DNA of 64,000 nucleotides from contig CANMDW010000009.1 in the NCBI GenBank assembly GCA_947496705.1, positions 62,001 to 126,000 on the forward strand, read 5' to 3'. Positions 1-9,840 of this stretch are shown piece by piece. A program made the position numbers and the translations under genes. Source of the DNA: an uncultured Aquimarina sp. GTDB lineage: Bacteria > Bacteroidota > Bacteroidia > Flavobacteriales > Flavobacteriaceae. Every line of letters begins with the position of its first letter. Positions within the stretch are counted from its first letter, which is position 1. The notes beneath the pieces were generated by a model, which saw only the letters and a list, made by a program, of their open reading frames with translations, was not told where the DNA came from and did no database searches.

Positions 1-1
1 T

Positions 2-2011
2 TTAGTGTACAACGGTTCAGTTGGTTATTTAAAAGATGAAGGTGTTATTGGTATTGAAAAGTATGAACGCTATAACCTGTCTGCCTCGCTTTCTAAAAAG
101 GTATCGGATAAATTTACGGTTGGCGTAAAAGCTTATTTAGCATATTCAGAAAGAGAACAGGGTAGTAGAGAATTGTTTAGAAGTACATTAAGATTGGCTC
201 CAACGGTTAACCCTTTTGATGCTAATGGTGAACCTATTTTATTTCCGGATGCTCAAGATTCTCGTTTTGTAAATCCAATATATGGTGCTCAAGGTGCATG
301 GCGTCTTAACAATAGAAACCTAAACGTTATTGCAAATTTCTTTGCTAGCTATAAGATAAAAGATTGGGTTACTCTTAAAACAACATTTGCACCTAAGCTA
401 GATTATGGACGAACCGCAGAGTTTCGCGGTTTATTAACAAAATCTTCAAGAAACGATCCTTCAAGAATAAGGTCAATTTATAAGCCAGGATTTGATAATA
501 CTTATACTTGGGATAATATATTAGATTTTAAATTTGATATAGCTCAGGGACATGAGCTTAAAGCTAATTTAATATCATCATTATACTATTTCCAAACAGA
601 AGGAAGTGATATCCAAGTTAGAAATTTTGATACAGATGCTTTCCTGTTTTATAATACAGAAGCAGGAACAGATATAAGAGATTTTGATACTAGATTTTCA
701 AAAGAAACCTTAGCCTCTTTTGCTGGGCGTATTAACTATAATATCTTAAATAAGTACTTATTTACCTTTACAGGAAGGTATGATGGGTCTTCTAAACTAT
801 CTATTGGTAACGAATGGACTTTCTTTCCATCGGCAGCATTTGCTTGGAGAGTATCTAATGAAGATTTTTTACAAGATGCAGATTGGTTAAACAATCTAAA
901 AGTAAGATTGAGTTATGGTGAATCTGGAAACGATAGTTCTGTAAATGCTTATAGTTCATTAGCCTTTTTAAATCCATCTAATTATTTATTTGGAGACAAC
1001 CAGGCTAATGGTCAAATAGTAGGAGGATTGCCTAATGAAAATCTTACTTGGGAAGTGTCTAAAGAATATAACGTTGGATTAGATTTCGGAATTCTTGATA
1101 ATAGAATAAGTATGAATATTGATTATTATGATAAGGAAACGGAAGGAAGTATTTTTCCTAGAACACTTTTTGATATTACTGGCTTTGATAGTGCGACAGG
1201 TAACTTTGGTTCGGTTAGTAATAGAGGGATTGAAATTGCATTAAATACCGTAAATATTAGAACCGAAAATTTCTCATGGGAAACCAACATCAATTTTTCT
1301 AAAAACACAAATGAGATCTTAGAGTTAGATGGCGATTTAGATAAACTTCCTTTTGGTAGACATGGAGTACTTCAAGTAGGAGAACCAATAGATGCTATGT
1401 TTTCTTATGATAAAATTGGGATTTGGCAATTAAATGAAGCAGCAGATGCTGCCATTTTTAATGCTGTTCCGGGACAATATAAGTTTAAAGATCAAAACGG
1501 TGATAATATAATTAATGAAGAAGATAAAGTTGTTATAGGATCACATTCTCCAGATTGGTCAGGAGGTATGACTAATACATTTACATATAAAAATCTTGAT
1601 TTTTCTGTTCATGTATATACAAGACAGGGTGTTTTTGGCCATTCAGAGTTTCATCAAAACTTTGCCCCTCACCAAAATGACGGTGCTAAGTTCAATAAAA
1701 TTGATTTAGACTATTGGACACCTAATAACCCAAATGCCAAGTATCCTGCACCATCTTATGGGCACCCAGGTGAGTGGTATTTTGAAGATATGTCTTTTGT
1801 GAAAGTTGGAAATATTGGTTTAGGATTCGAAATGCCAAAAGAAATTCTAGATAAACTTAAACTTTCTAAGTTTAGAGTTTCATTAGATGCTCAAAACCCA
1901 TTTACGTTTACAGATTTTGAAGGACCAGATCCGGAAACAGGATTACAAAACTCTTTTAATATGGCCTATTCAGTAAAGACGTTCTTATTAGGTATAAAAA
2001 TAATAAACTAA
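2..2011 (+). CDS. SusC-family TonB-dependent outer membrane receptor, C-terminal part (5' end outside window)
   Basis: This is the C-terminal 669 residues of a SusC/RagA-type outer membrane porin that imports oligosaccharides with its SusD partner and TonB energy. The frame is open to the window edge, so the GTG at position 5 is not the real start. The N-terminal signal peptide, carboxypeptidase-like domain and most of the plug are missing. What remains is beta-barrel sequence with typical SusC landmarks: GRYDGSSKL near residue 260, a DYYDKET strand, the DKVVIGSHSPDWSGG segment near residue 510, and a C-terminal aromatic strand. The SusD gene follows after 19 bases, the standard pair order. 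It opens a long co-directional PUL. Family assignment is secure; the transported glycan is inferred only from neighbouring enzymes. Confidence 0.93.
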   Translation, partial: LVYNGSVGYLKDEGVIGIEKYERYNLSASLSKKVSDKFTVGVKAYLAYSEREQGSRELFRSTLRLAPTVNPFDANGEPILFPDAQDSRFVNPIYGAQGAWRLNNRNLNVIANFFASYKIKDWVTLKTTFAPKLDYGRTAEFRGLLTKSSRNDPSRIRSIYKPGFDNTYTWDNILDFKFDIAQGHELKANLISSLYYFQTEGSDIQVRNFDTDAFLFYNTEAGTDIRDFDTRFSKETLASFAGRINYNILNKYLFTFTGRYDGSSKLSIGNEWTFFPSAAFAWRVSNEDFLQDADWLNNLKVRLSYGESGNDSSVNAYSSLAFLNPSNYLFGDNQANGQIVGGLPNENLTWEVSKEYNVGLDFGILDNRISMNIDYYDKETEGSIFPRTLFDITGFDSATGNFGSVSNRGIEIALNTVNIRTENFSWETNINFSKNTNEILELDGDLDKLPFGRHGVLQVGEPIDAMFSYDKIGIWQLNEAADAAIFNAVPGQYKFKDQNGDNIINEEDKVVIGSHSPDWSGGMTNTFTYKNLDFSVHVYTRQGVFGHSEFHQNFAPHQNDGAKFNKIDLDYWTPNNPNAKYPAPSYGHPGEWYFEDMSFVKVGNIGLGFEMPKEILDKLKLSKFRVSLDAQNPFTFTDFEGPDPETGLQNSFNMAYSVKTFLLGIKIIN

Positions 2012-2030
2012 AAAATTTAAATTTCTTAAA

Positions 2031-3677
2031 ATGAAACTATTAAATAAAATAAAACAAGTTGGTTTATTGCTAGGTATTGCCATAGGAATGAATGCTTGTG
2101 ATAACTATATAGAAGAGGATATCTTTTCGGATATAACGAGTGAGAATTTTATCACTCAAGATAATGCAGATCAACTGGTTGTAGGTATTTACAATGCTTT
2201 AAGACAGGTTTATAAACAGTACGAAATAAATTTAGCAGGAACAGATATTTTTACACGACAAGACGAATTGTTTTCTTTTAATCCACTAAACGATTATTTC
2301 GATTTCAATTCGAGTGAAGGTAAGGTTGCAGATATCTGGAAGGAAAATTACAAAGTTATCGCAAAGGCAAATACAGCTATTAATAGATATGAAAACCAAA
2401 TTAGTTGGACACGGTTAGATGAAAGAGACTATGGTATAGCACAAGCAAAAGCATTACGAGCTTTGGCATATTATAATTTGGTACAACATTTTGGTGGCGT
2501 AGTGATAAATTTAACCGAACCTACTGAAATTCGTTCAGATTATGTAAGAAGTACAGAAGAAGATACTTTTACTCAAATAATTAGTGATTTAGAAGCCGCT
2601 ATACCAGTTTTAGAAACAAGCCCGCAAACCGGACGTTTTTCTAAACGTGCTGCACAACATTTATTGGCAGATGTTTATGTAACAAGAGCGTATAAAACTT
2701 TTGGGAGTTCATCAGATTTTGATACGGCTGCATCTATAGCAGAACAAGCCATAGATTCTTATGATATTAGAAGTCAAACGTTTGCTCAAGTGTTTGATTT
2801 TGACAATCAAGTTAATGATGAAGTTTTATTTGCTGTACAATATGGCTCAGGGGGTAATTTTGATGATAGAAACAATAATAAACATTCAATAATGATGAAC
2901 CCTGTTAATGAATATCCTGGAATTGGAAGAACTAACCCATATGGTAGACAATCAATAGGTTTAATGCCTACTCCATTTTTTTACGAATTATTTGACGCCA
3001 ATGACACGAGAGAAGATGTTACCATACACAGGGTACTTTTTGCTAATGAAGAGGATATAGTAGGTACTCATAATCTCGCAGAAGGAGATACAGCAGTATA
3101 TTATCCTAAAAATGCCATTAGTGCCACAGAATTGGCTGATAAGTTAAATAGGTATTATGTATACCAGCCAGACCAGTATTTATTTGGATTACCAGCAGAT
3201 GTACCAGGAGTTAACTTCTTATATAGCAGTAATATTAATAGAACAAACTTTCCTATTTTCAAAAAATTTGATGACCAGGACTTTCAAGATGATGCAGGAG
3301 GTTTTAGAGATACTTTTGTATTTAGAGTTGCAGAAACTCATTTAATTGCTGCAGAAGCTTATTTGGGAGCCGGCAATATGGGATCAGCTTTACCACATAT
3401 TAATGTAGTTCGGGAGCGTGCAACTGGTGTTGCAAACCATTATACATCGGTCACTATTGATGATGTTTTAAATGAACGTGCTATTGAGCTTGCAGGCGAA
3501 GAAAATCGATGGGCGGTATTGAAAAGAACAGGGAAATTAGAGGAGAGAATTGGTATGTATAACCCTCATGTAATTGATCATGGCGCCTTTAGCTCTGGAA
3601 CACACTTAGTTAGACCTATTCCTTCTGGAGAGCTAGAACTTTCAGATGGTTCATTATTGCAAAACCCCAATTATTAA
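2031..3677 (+). CDS. SusD/RagB-family outer-membrane glycan-binding lipoprotein
   Basis: This 548-residue SusD-like protein would sit on the cell surface as the lid of the SusC porin and bind the glycan. The N-terminus has a short basic region, a hydrophobic stretch and a lipobox ending at the Cys of GMNAC (about residue 23), so it is a lipoprotein. The TPR-like alpha-helical SusD fold is indicated by the AQAKALRALAYYNLVQHFGG segment (about residues 137-156) and by the C-terminal block with NVVRERATG and LNERAIELAGEENRWAVLKRTG. Length is normal for the family. It lies 19 bases after SusC and is followed by a hairpin, so susCD may be transcribed more strongly than the downstream enzyme genes. 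Confidence 0.95.
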   Translation: MKLLNKIKQVGLLLGIAIGMNACDNYIEEDIFSDITSENFITQDNADQLVVGIYNALRQVYKQYEINLAGTDIFTRQDELFSFNPLNDYFDFNSSEGKVADIWKENYKVIAKANTAINRYENQISWTRLDERDYGIAQAKALRALAYYNLVQHFGGVVINLTEPTEIRSDYVRSTEEDTFTQIISDLEAAIPVLETSPQTGRFSKRAAQHLLADVYVTRAYKTFGSSSDFDTAASIAEQAIDSYDIRSQTFAQVFDFDNQVNDEVLFAVQYGSGGNFDDRNNNKHSIMMNPVNEYPGIGRTNPYGRQSIGLMPTPFFYELFDANDTREDVTIHRVLFANEEDIVGTHNLAEGDTAVYYPKNAISATELADKLNRYYVYQPDQYLFGLPADVPGVNFLYSSNINRTNFPIFKKFDDQDFQDDAGGFRDTFVFRVAETHLIAAEAYLGAGNMGSALPHINVVRERATGVANHYTSVTIDDVLNERAIELAGEENRWAVLKRTGKLEERIGMYNPHVIDHGAFSSGTHLVRPIPSGELELSDGSLLQNPNY

Positions 3678-3724
3678 TAATGTATCTATCACTAAGTTGA
3701 GTATTTGAATTAGTATTCTGTTTA

Positions 3725-3762
3725 AATACAGGCAGACGAGTTTTAGTCTGTCTGTATTTTTT
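3725..3762 (+). terminator. Hairpin terminator or attenuator after susCD
   Basis: Two 13-base arms (3725-3737 and 3746-3758) pair completely if one G-U pair is allowed, around an 8-base loop, and run into a T tract at 3757-3762. It lies between SusD and the first glycosidase gene. In PULs this usually lowers readthrough rather than fully ending the transcript; that part is inference. Confidence 0.75.
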
Positions 3763-3794
3763 AATAATATAATTATTTTAAAAGCCTAAATCAC

Positions 3795-5870
3795 ATGCTA
3801 AAAGTTTCAGCATATAATTACTTGATTTTTGTTTCCCTATTTTTTATTCAATGCCAAAAGGAAATTGAAACAGCTAAACAAAATGCAAGCAATATAAACC
3901 CTTTTATTTGCACAGCTAGTGATCATGGACAAACAGATGTATCGGCAAGTTTACCATTTGGAATGGTTAAGCCATGCCCAGATACAAACCCTATAGCACA
4001 TGCTGGTTACGATTATGATGCTAAAGAAATAATAGGTTTTTCAAACACGCGATTTTCAGGTGTAGGTTGCAAAGGTGTAGGAGGCAATATCAGGATTTTA
4101 CCCTTCTCAATTTCAAAAGGCGATTCAATTCCTAAGGCTTTAAGGTATTCGAAAGAAACCGAAAAAGCTTCTCCCGGATATTATTCAGTTACTTTAAACA
4201 ATAGAATTAAAACACAATTAACAGCTTCAAGACAAGTTGCGTTTCATCAGTATACATTTCCAGAATCAAAAATTTCTGGTTTCACTATTGATTTAGCCAG
4301 CTCCTTTGCCGGTCACATTTCAGAAGAACACAACATTTCAGAAAAAGGCATTTTAAGCGGAAAAATAACAACTACCAATGTGTGTAGAAAAGGAAGGTAT
4401 TCGTTTTATTTTGCTATAAACATTAACAAGGAAATTAAAAATATAATCGAAAAAGAATCAAGAATAATATTCAAGTTTTCAACCCAAAATAATGAAGAAA
4501 TCTTATTGCGGTGTGCGCTTTCAGTTGTAAGTGAAGACAATGCTATTCGAAATTTAAAAAAATCAGAGAAAAAGTCATTTTCAAAAATTAAAGAAGAAGC
4601 TTTTAGTCAATGGAACGATTTGATGAGTGTTGTTGAGGTGGAAACTAAAAATGACACTTTGAAAGAATTATTCTATACACATTTATACCATGCTACACAA
4701 TCTCCATTTATTATTAATGATGAAGACGGAGCATATAGAGGTAGTGACGGAAAGCTTTATAGTAGTGATACACCCTATTATCATGGGTGGTCTATTTGGG
4801 ACACATTTAGAACAAAATTACCGTTGTTTTCATTTTTATATCCAGAGCGGTATACTGAAATGATGGCATCTCTAAAATCATTATATAAGCAAGGGAAACC
4901 GGATTGGGCAACAGAGACAGAACCTTTTTTAACCATCAGAACAGAACATTCTATTGTTGTTTTATTAGACGCATATAAGAAAAACCTACTACCTTTTTCT
5001 TTAGAAGATATTTATGAAGAATTAAAAGATGAAGCTAAACATTTACCTTTCAAATCACCCGATAATGTGTTAGAATCCAGTTTCGATTTGTGGGCCTTAT
5101 CTGAAATTGCAAATATATTAGGACATAAGGCTGATGCAACCCTATATAAACAAAAAGCATTTGAGTATAAAACCATATGGAAAGAGAAGTTTTTAGTAAT
5201 GGATCAAAACTCTGATATTATGCATGGTGATGGGCTTTATGAAGGCACTTTATGGCAATACCGCTGGTTTGTCCCTTTCGATATTGAAGGAATTCAAGAT
5301 GTAATGGGCGGAAAAGCGATCTTTGAAAATCAGTTAGATTATTTTTTTGATAATGAGCTTTTTAACATTGGAAATCAACCAGATATACAAGTACCTTACC
5401 TCTACGCATATACCAATTCGCCATGGAAAACACAGAAACTTATTGACCAATTATTAAATAAAAAAACTAAGAACTGGTACGGAACACATGAAAAATTTGA
5501 AGTACCCGTAGAAAAAAAGATATTTACCGCAACCCCTCGCGGTTATATTCGTGAAATGGATGATGATGCAGGAACCATGTCATCATGGTATGTATGGTCT
5601 GCAATGGGTTTGTACCCTGTATTTCCCGGAAGCACAAAGTTGGCGTTAACTACACCTCAATTTAAAAAAATAACAATTAAAATAGCAGAAAAACCTTTGC
5701 AGATAATTGCAAATGAATATTCTTCAGAAAATAAATACATCCAAAAAGTAACTTTGAATGGAAAAGAAATAAAATCAAGTTTTGTTGATTTTAATCTATT
5801 GGTAAAAGGAGGAACATTACAATTTGAATTAGGGAACCAGCCAAACAAAAGTTGGGGAATAAAAAACTAA
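3795..5870 (+). CDS. GH92 family exo-alpha-mannosidase-like enzyme (copy 1)
   Basis: This 691-residue protein belongs to GH92, a calcium-dependent inverting exo-alpha-mannosidase family. A lipobox-like FFIQC at about residue 20 suggests a lipoprotein. The N-terminal beta-sandwich starts with INPFICTASDHG and LPFGMVKPCPDT. The catalytic part shows YHGWSIWDTFR, YEGTLWQYRWFVPFD with a likely acid at Glu483, and MDDDAGTMSSWYVWSAMG with the expected Asp pair at 589 and 591. The loop at 527-532 reads NQPDIQ, where many characterised alpha-1,2-mannosidases have a NEPSHH-like sequence as I recall it. That suggests a different linkage or aglycone preference. A GH28 gene follows after 4 bases. Family certain; exact substrate unknown. 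Confidence 0.92.
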   Translation: MLKVSAYNYLIFVSLFFIQCQKEIETAKQNASNINPFICTASDHGQTDVSASLPFGMVKPCPDTNPIAHAGYDYDAKEIIGFSNTRFSGVGCKGVGGNIRILPFSISKGDSIPKALRYSKETEKASPGYYSVTLNNRIKTQLTASRQVAFHQYTFPESKISGFTIDLASSFAGHISEEHNISEKGILSGKITTTNVCRKGRYSFYFAININKEIKNIIEKESRIIFKFSTQNNEEILLRCALSVVSEDNAIRNLKKSEKKSFSKIKEEAFSQWNDLMSVVEVETKNDTLKELFYTHLYHATQSPFIINDEDGAYRGSDGKLYSSDTPYYHGWSIWDTFRTKLPLFSFLYPERYTEMMASLKSLYKQGKPDWATETEPFLTIRTEHSIVVLLDAYKKNLLPFSLEDIYEELKDEAKHLPFKSPDNVLESSFDLWALSEIANILGHKADATLYKQKAFEYKTIWKEKFLVMDQNSDIMHGDGLYEGTLWQYRWFVPFDIEGIQDVMGGKAIFENQLDYFFDNELFNIGNQPDIQVPYLYAYTNSPWKTQKLIDQLLNKKTKNWYGTHEKFEVPVEKKIFTATPRGYIREMDDDAGTMSSWYVWSAMGLYPVFPGSTKLALTTPQFKKITIKIAEKPLQIIANEYSSENKYIQKVTLNGKEIKSSFVDFNLLVKGGTLQFELGNQPNKSWGIKN

Positions 5871-5874
5871 AATT

Positions 5875-7458
5875 ATGATAAACAGCATATCAAACAGCTT
5901 CATAAAGAACATATTTATTTCATTGCTTTTAATGGTGGTATTTGTAAATACTATCTATAGTTCTGAAAAAAAAGAAAAAGAATACATTGTTACTGATCAT
6001 GCAGTGAAAAATGACGGAAAAACATTAAATACTAGTGCTATTCAGGCATTAATTGATAAGATACATAAAAAAGGAGGCGGTACAATTGTATTTCCTAAAG
6101 GTAATTATTTGTCGGGAAGCCTTTTAATGAAGTCGAATGTGAATTTACATTTTAAAGAAGGAGCCGTTTTACTAGGTAGTACAAATCCTCTTTATTATAA
6201 AAATGTTGAAATGAAGGGAAGGCCTGATTCTCCTAAAAAAGATGATAACTCGCAAATGGCTCTTTTAGTAGCATTTAGAGCCAATAATTTTAAAATCTAT
6301 GGAAAAGGGAAAATTGATGGTCAAGGACAAAAATTGGCACTGGCAATAGATAGCTTGCATCATACAGGGGCGCGAATTGATCCAAACTATAATTATAGAA
6401 GAATGCGCCCTAATGAAACAGTAAGGCCTAAGTTATTTCGGTTTTCTGAATGCACTAATGTAGATATTACAGATCTAAACCTGTATAATGGTTCTTGTTG
6501 GGGGTTGTCTTTCGAATTGTGTGAAGACTTAAACCTTGATAATTTAAAGGTAGTAAACAGAGCATATTGGAATAACGATGGAATGGATATTACAGATTGC
6601 AAAAATGTTAGAATTACTAATTGTGATGTAAATTCAGCCGATGATGGAATTTGCTTAAAATCGTATTACCCAGGTCATTTTAATGATAGTATATATATTG
6701 CTAACTGCACGATTAGAAGTAGTGCAAGCGCCCTTAAATTTGGAACAGCCTCGTATGGTGGTTTTAAAAATATAACTATAGAAAATATTAAAGTTTTTGA
6801 CACATTCCGTTCAGCAATTGCAATTGAAAGTGTAGATGGGGGTGTTATCGAAAATATTAAAGTTACAAATGTAGTAGCAGAAAATACGGGGAATGCCATT
6901 TTTATACGATTAGGCCATAGAGGAGGTGAAAAACCTGGAGTTGTTAAGAATATTCACATTAAAGATGTCAAAGTGCAAATTCCTTTTGGCAGACCAGATA
7001 TAAATTACGATTTAAGAGGACCTGAAGTAAACTTTTTTCATAATCCATTTCCTTCATCTATAGTTGGAATTCCGGGACATACTATTGAAAATGTTGTGAT
7101 AGAGAATGTAGAAATTATTTACCCGGGAAGAGCTTCAAAAGGAATGGCGTATGTTCCGTTAAGTCGATTAGATCAGGTTCCTGAGAAAATAAAAGATTAC
7201 CCAGAGTTTTCAATGTTTGGTGAGTTGCCATCATGGGGTTTTTATGTAAGACATGTTAAAGGCATACGCTTTAAAAAAGTAACCTTAAAATTAGATAATG
7301 AAGATTATCGTCCTGCCTATATATTCGATGATGTAGAAAATATAAACTTAGAGAACATTATTCTTCCGTCTACAGCACACAAACAAGTTGTATTAAAAAA
7401 TACCCAGGGGGTTAAAAGTAACAACAACTTAAATAACAGCACACTAAAAATCAATTAG
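5875..7458 (+). CDS. GH28 family polygalacturonase-like glycosidase (copy 1)
   Basis: This is a right-handed parallel beta-helix protein of family GH28, whose members hydrolyse alpha-linked galacturonic acid or related sugars by inversion. It has 527 residues and a Sec signal peptide (hydrophobic stretch about residues 10-28, no lipobox). The early segment HKKGGGTIVFPKGNYLSGSL is typical of bacterial GH28. Catalytic landmarks are NND at 233-235 and the DD pair at 256-257 in SADDGICLKS. The usual GHG histidine motif is not seen; the matching strand reads ASALKFGTAS. Repeated ENVVIEN- and KNITIEN-like turns fit the helix coils. It lies 4 bases after one GH92 gene and 8 before another, so co-translation is likely. 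Confidence 0.9.
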   Translation: MINSISNSFIKNIFISLLLMVVFVNTIYSSEKKEKEYIVTDHAVKNDGKTLNTSAIQALIDKIHKKGGGTIVFPKGNYLSGSLLMKSNVNLHFKEGAVLLGSTNPLYYKNVEMKGRPDSPKKDDNSQMALLVAFRANNFKIYGKGKIDGQGQKLALAIDSLHHTGARIDPNYNYRRMRPNETVRPKLFRFSECTNVDITDLNLYNGSCWGLSFELCEDLNLDNLKVVNRAYWNNDGMDITDCKNVRITNCDVNSADDGICLKSYYPGHFNDSIYIANCTIRSSASALKFGTASYGGFKNITIENIKVFDTFRSAIAIESVDGGVIENIKVTNVVAENTGNAIFIRLGHRGGEKPGVVKNIHIKDVKVQIPFGRPDINYDLRGPEVNFFHNPFPSSIVGIPGHTIENVVIENVEIIYPGRASKGMAYVPLSRLDQVPEKIKDYPEFSMFGELPSWGFYVRHVKGIRFKKVTLKLDNEDYRPAYIFDDVENINLENIILPSTAHKQVVLKNTQGVKSNNNLNNSTLKIN

Positions 7459-7466
7459 AATAAAAC

Positions 7467-9815
7467 ATGAAACAACATACGCTCTATTTAAAATTTTTGT
7501 TACTAATTTTTCTTGCACTTTTAATGTCTTGCCAGGAAAAAGAGAAAACTGATGTGGCATCAACCACAAAGAAGGAGTATGTTTCAGATAAGGTGTATCC
7601 TGCTTTAGACACAGAGAACTCAAGATGGTTTTTTTTCTCGTCTGCCAGTCGTCCATTTGGTATGGTTAATCTAAGTCCAGACACAGAAATTGATGGTGCC
7701 TGGGGTAGTGGTTATCGTTATAAAACTGATACTATAAAGGGGTTTAGCCACATTCATGCGTGGCAAATATCAGGAGTTTCTATTATGCCAGTGACAATTT
7801 CAAAAGGCAATAAAACCAGTATATTTTCAGATTTTTATTCAAAATTTAATCATAATAAAGAATCAATTACACCAGGTTATCATTCGTTAATCTTAGAACG
7901 CTATCAAATAAAAACCGAATTAACCAGCACAAAGCGTGTAGGTTTTCATAAATATCGTTTTCCAAATCATACAGAAAAAGCTATTCTTTTCAATTTGAAT
8001 ACCATACTAGGGCCTTGCAAAAATATTGATGGCGAGTTAAAACAAATAAACGATAAGGAGTTTATTGGAAGTGTTATTGCAACATCTACACATCGTAGAC
8101 CCAAACCCTTAAAAATATTTTTTAAAATTGAATTAAACCAACCTGTTAGATCTATTGTTTTAGATGAAACGACAAAGAATTATTTATTAAATCTAGATGC
8201 TTCTGAAGATGCACTTTTAATGAAAGTAGGCATTTCGTATACGTCAACAGAAAATGCAGCAAACAATATACAGGAAGAATTACCGCATTGGGATTTTGAT
8301 GATATAATTGAAGCATCAAAAGAAGAATGGCACAGTTTATTAAGTAGAATTAAAATTGAAGGCGGTACAGAAATTGACCAAAGACGGTTTTATACAGACC
8401 TTTGGCACGCTTTACAAGGACGCCGAATTATAAGTGATGTCAATGGCACATATCCAGATAATACCGGAGAAATATTTAGAGTGGGGCAATTACCTTTAGA
8501 TACAGATGGGAAACCATTGTTTAATCATTATAATTCTGATGCACTTTGGGGTGCACAATGGACCATAAATACCTTATGGGGGCTTGTTTACCCTGAAATT
8601 ATGGAAGAATTCACATTGTCTTTTTTACAATACTATAAAGATGGTGGTATGGTACCGCGGGGACCTTCTGGCGGAAACTACACGTTTGTAATGACAGGTA
8701 ATCCTGCAACACCTTTTATAGTTAGTGCCATTCAAAAAGGTATACTAAAAAATAATTTAGAGTATGTGTATCAGGCATTAAAGAAAAACCATGTATCGGG
8801 CGGCATTATGGAAAAAGCAGGATATGAGCATAAAACATCTAAAGGTGGTGGTTTAAGCTATTATTTAGAGCAAAATTATGTGCCGCATCCTAATCCGGAA
8901 GGCAAATTTGGCAGTCATCAAGATGGTGTGGGGTTAACTTTAGAATATGCCTATCAAGATTGGGTGTTAGCACAATTAGCGAGTAAATTAGGCCATCAGG
9001 AAGATTATGACTATTTCATGAAAAGGTCTAAAAATTATCAATATGTTTTTAATAAAACAATAGGTTGGATGCAACCAAAAAATAGTGCAAACTTATGGTC
9101 TGAAGATTTTGATGCATATAAATATGAGGATGGATTTATTGAATCTAACGGAGCACAATCTACGTGGTTTGTACCTCATGATATTTCTGGTTTATCCGAT
9201 TTAATGGGAGGGAATGAAGTGGCTGCAAATAAACTAAAAAAGCAATTTGAAGCAGCTGAAAAATTAGGCTTTACATCGGGGAATTCTCATGCAGCCGAAA
9301 AGCATCCGGAATTTAGACGAATTCCAATAAATTATGGAAATCAACCATCTATACAAACTGCTTTTATATTTAACCAATTAAGCAGGTCAGATTTAACTCA
9401 ATACTGGTCTAGGAAAGTAGCAACAACTGTTTTTGGAGGTTTAACACCATCAACAGGATATAACGGAGACGAAGACCAGGGGCTTATGGGGAGTTTGGCA
9501 GTTTTAATGAAAATGGGCTTGTTTCAGATGAATGGTGGTACCGAAGAAAATCCAGAATATCAAATAGGAAGCCCTTTATTTGATACTATTACAATTCAAT
9601 TAAACCCAGAATATTATTCGGGTAAAATATTTCAAATTAAAACATTAAATAATAGCGAAGAGCATGTATATGTAAACAATACGCTATTTAATAATAAGCC
9701 ATTGAAATCAAGCACTGTAGCACATAACGATATTACAAAAGGTGGTGTACTTGAGTTAAATATGAGTGATAAAATTGAATCTAATAAAAAGCTCATATCC
9801 AAAGTTAAAGATTGA
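7467..9815 (+). CDS. GH92 family exo-alpha-mannosidase-like lipoprotein (copy 2)
   Basis: This second, divergent GH92 enzyme has 782 residues. The N-terminus is a lipoprotein signal with lipobox LMSC (Cys about residue 22). Family landmarks are RPFGMVNLSPDT, IKGFSHIHAWQISG, the SDALWGAQWTINTLWGL block, LTLEYAYQDWVLAQLA, TWFVPHDISGLSDLMGG and GDEDQGLMGSLAVLMKMGLF, with the catalytic Asp pair at 668 and 670. The acid region reads IESNGAQSTWFVPHD instead of the more common EGxxWQYxW pattern. The loop at 625-630 reads NQPSIQ, close to NQPDIQ in copy 1. The two copies share little else at a glance, so this is old divergence or separate recruitment rather than a recent tandem copy. Substrate probably an alpha-mannoside; linkage unknown. 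Confidence 0.9.
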   Translation: MKQHTLYLKFLLLIFLALLMSCQEKEKTDVASTTKKEYVSDKVYPALDTENSRWFFFSSASRPFGMVNLSPDTEIDGAWGSGYRYKTDTIKGFSHIHAWQISGVSIMPVTISKGNKTSIFSDFYSKFNHNKESITPGYHSLILERYQIKTELTSTKRVGFHKYRFPNHTEKAILFNLNTILGPCKNIDGELKQINDKEFIGSVIATSTHRRPKPLKIFFKIELNQPVRSIVLDETTKNYLLNLDASEDALLMKVGISYTSTENAANNIQEELPHWDFDDIIEASKEEWHSLLSRIKIEGGTEIDQRRFYTDLWHALQGRRIISDVNGTYPDNTGEIFRVGQLPLDTDGKPLFNHYNSDALWGAQWTINTLWGLVYPEIMEEFTLSFLQYYKDGGMVPRGPSGGNYTFVMTGNPATPFIVSAIQKGILKNNLEYVYQALKKNHVSGGIMEKAGYEHKTSKGGGLSYYLEQNYVPHPNPEGKFGSHQDGVGLTLEYAYQDWVLAQLASKLGHQEDYDYFMKRSKNYQYVFNKTIGWMQPKNSANLWSEDFDAYKYEDGFIESNGAQSTWFVPHDISGLSDLMGGNEVAANKLKKQFEAAEKLGFTSGNSHAAEKHPEFRRIPINYGNQPSIQTAFIFNQLSRSDLTQYWSRKVATTVFGGLTPSTGYNGDEDQGLMGSLAVLMKMGLFQMNGGTEENPEYQIGSPLFDTITIQLNPEYYSGKIFQIKTLNNSEEHVYVNNTLFNNKPLKSSTVAHNDITKGGVLELNMSDKIESNKKLISKVKD

Positions 9816-9840
9816 TTTTATAATTAGTATTTAAAATAAT

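Noticed and set aside
5..7. GTG start for the SusC-type gene
   Set aside because: The frame is open to the window edge and the protein lacks its signal peptide and plug, so the true start is upstream of the window.
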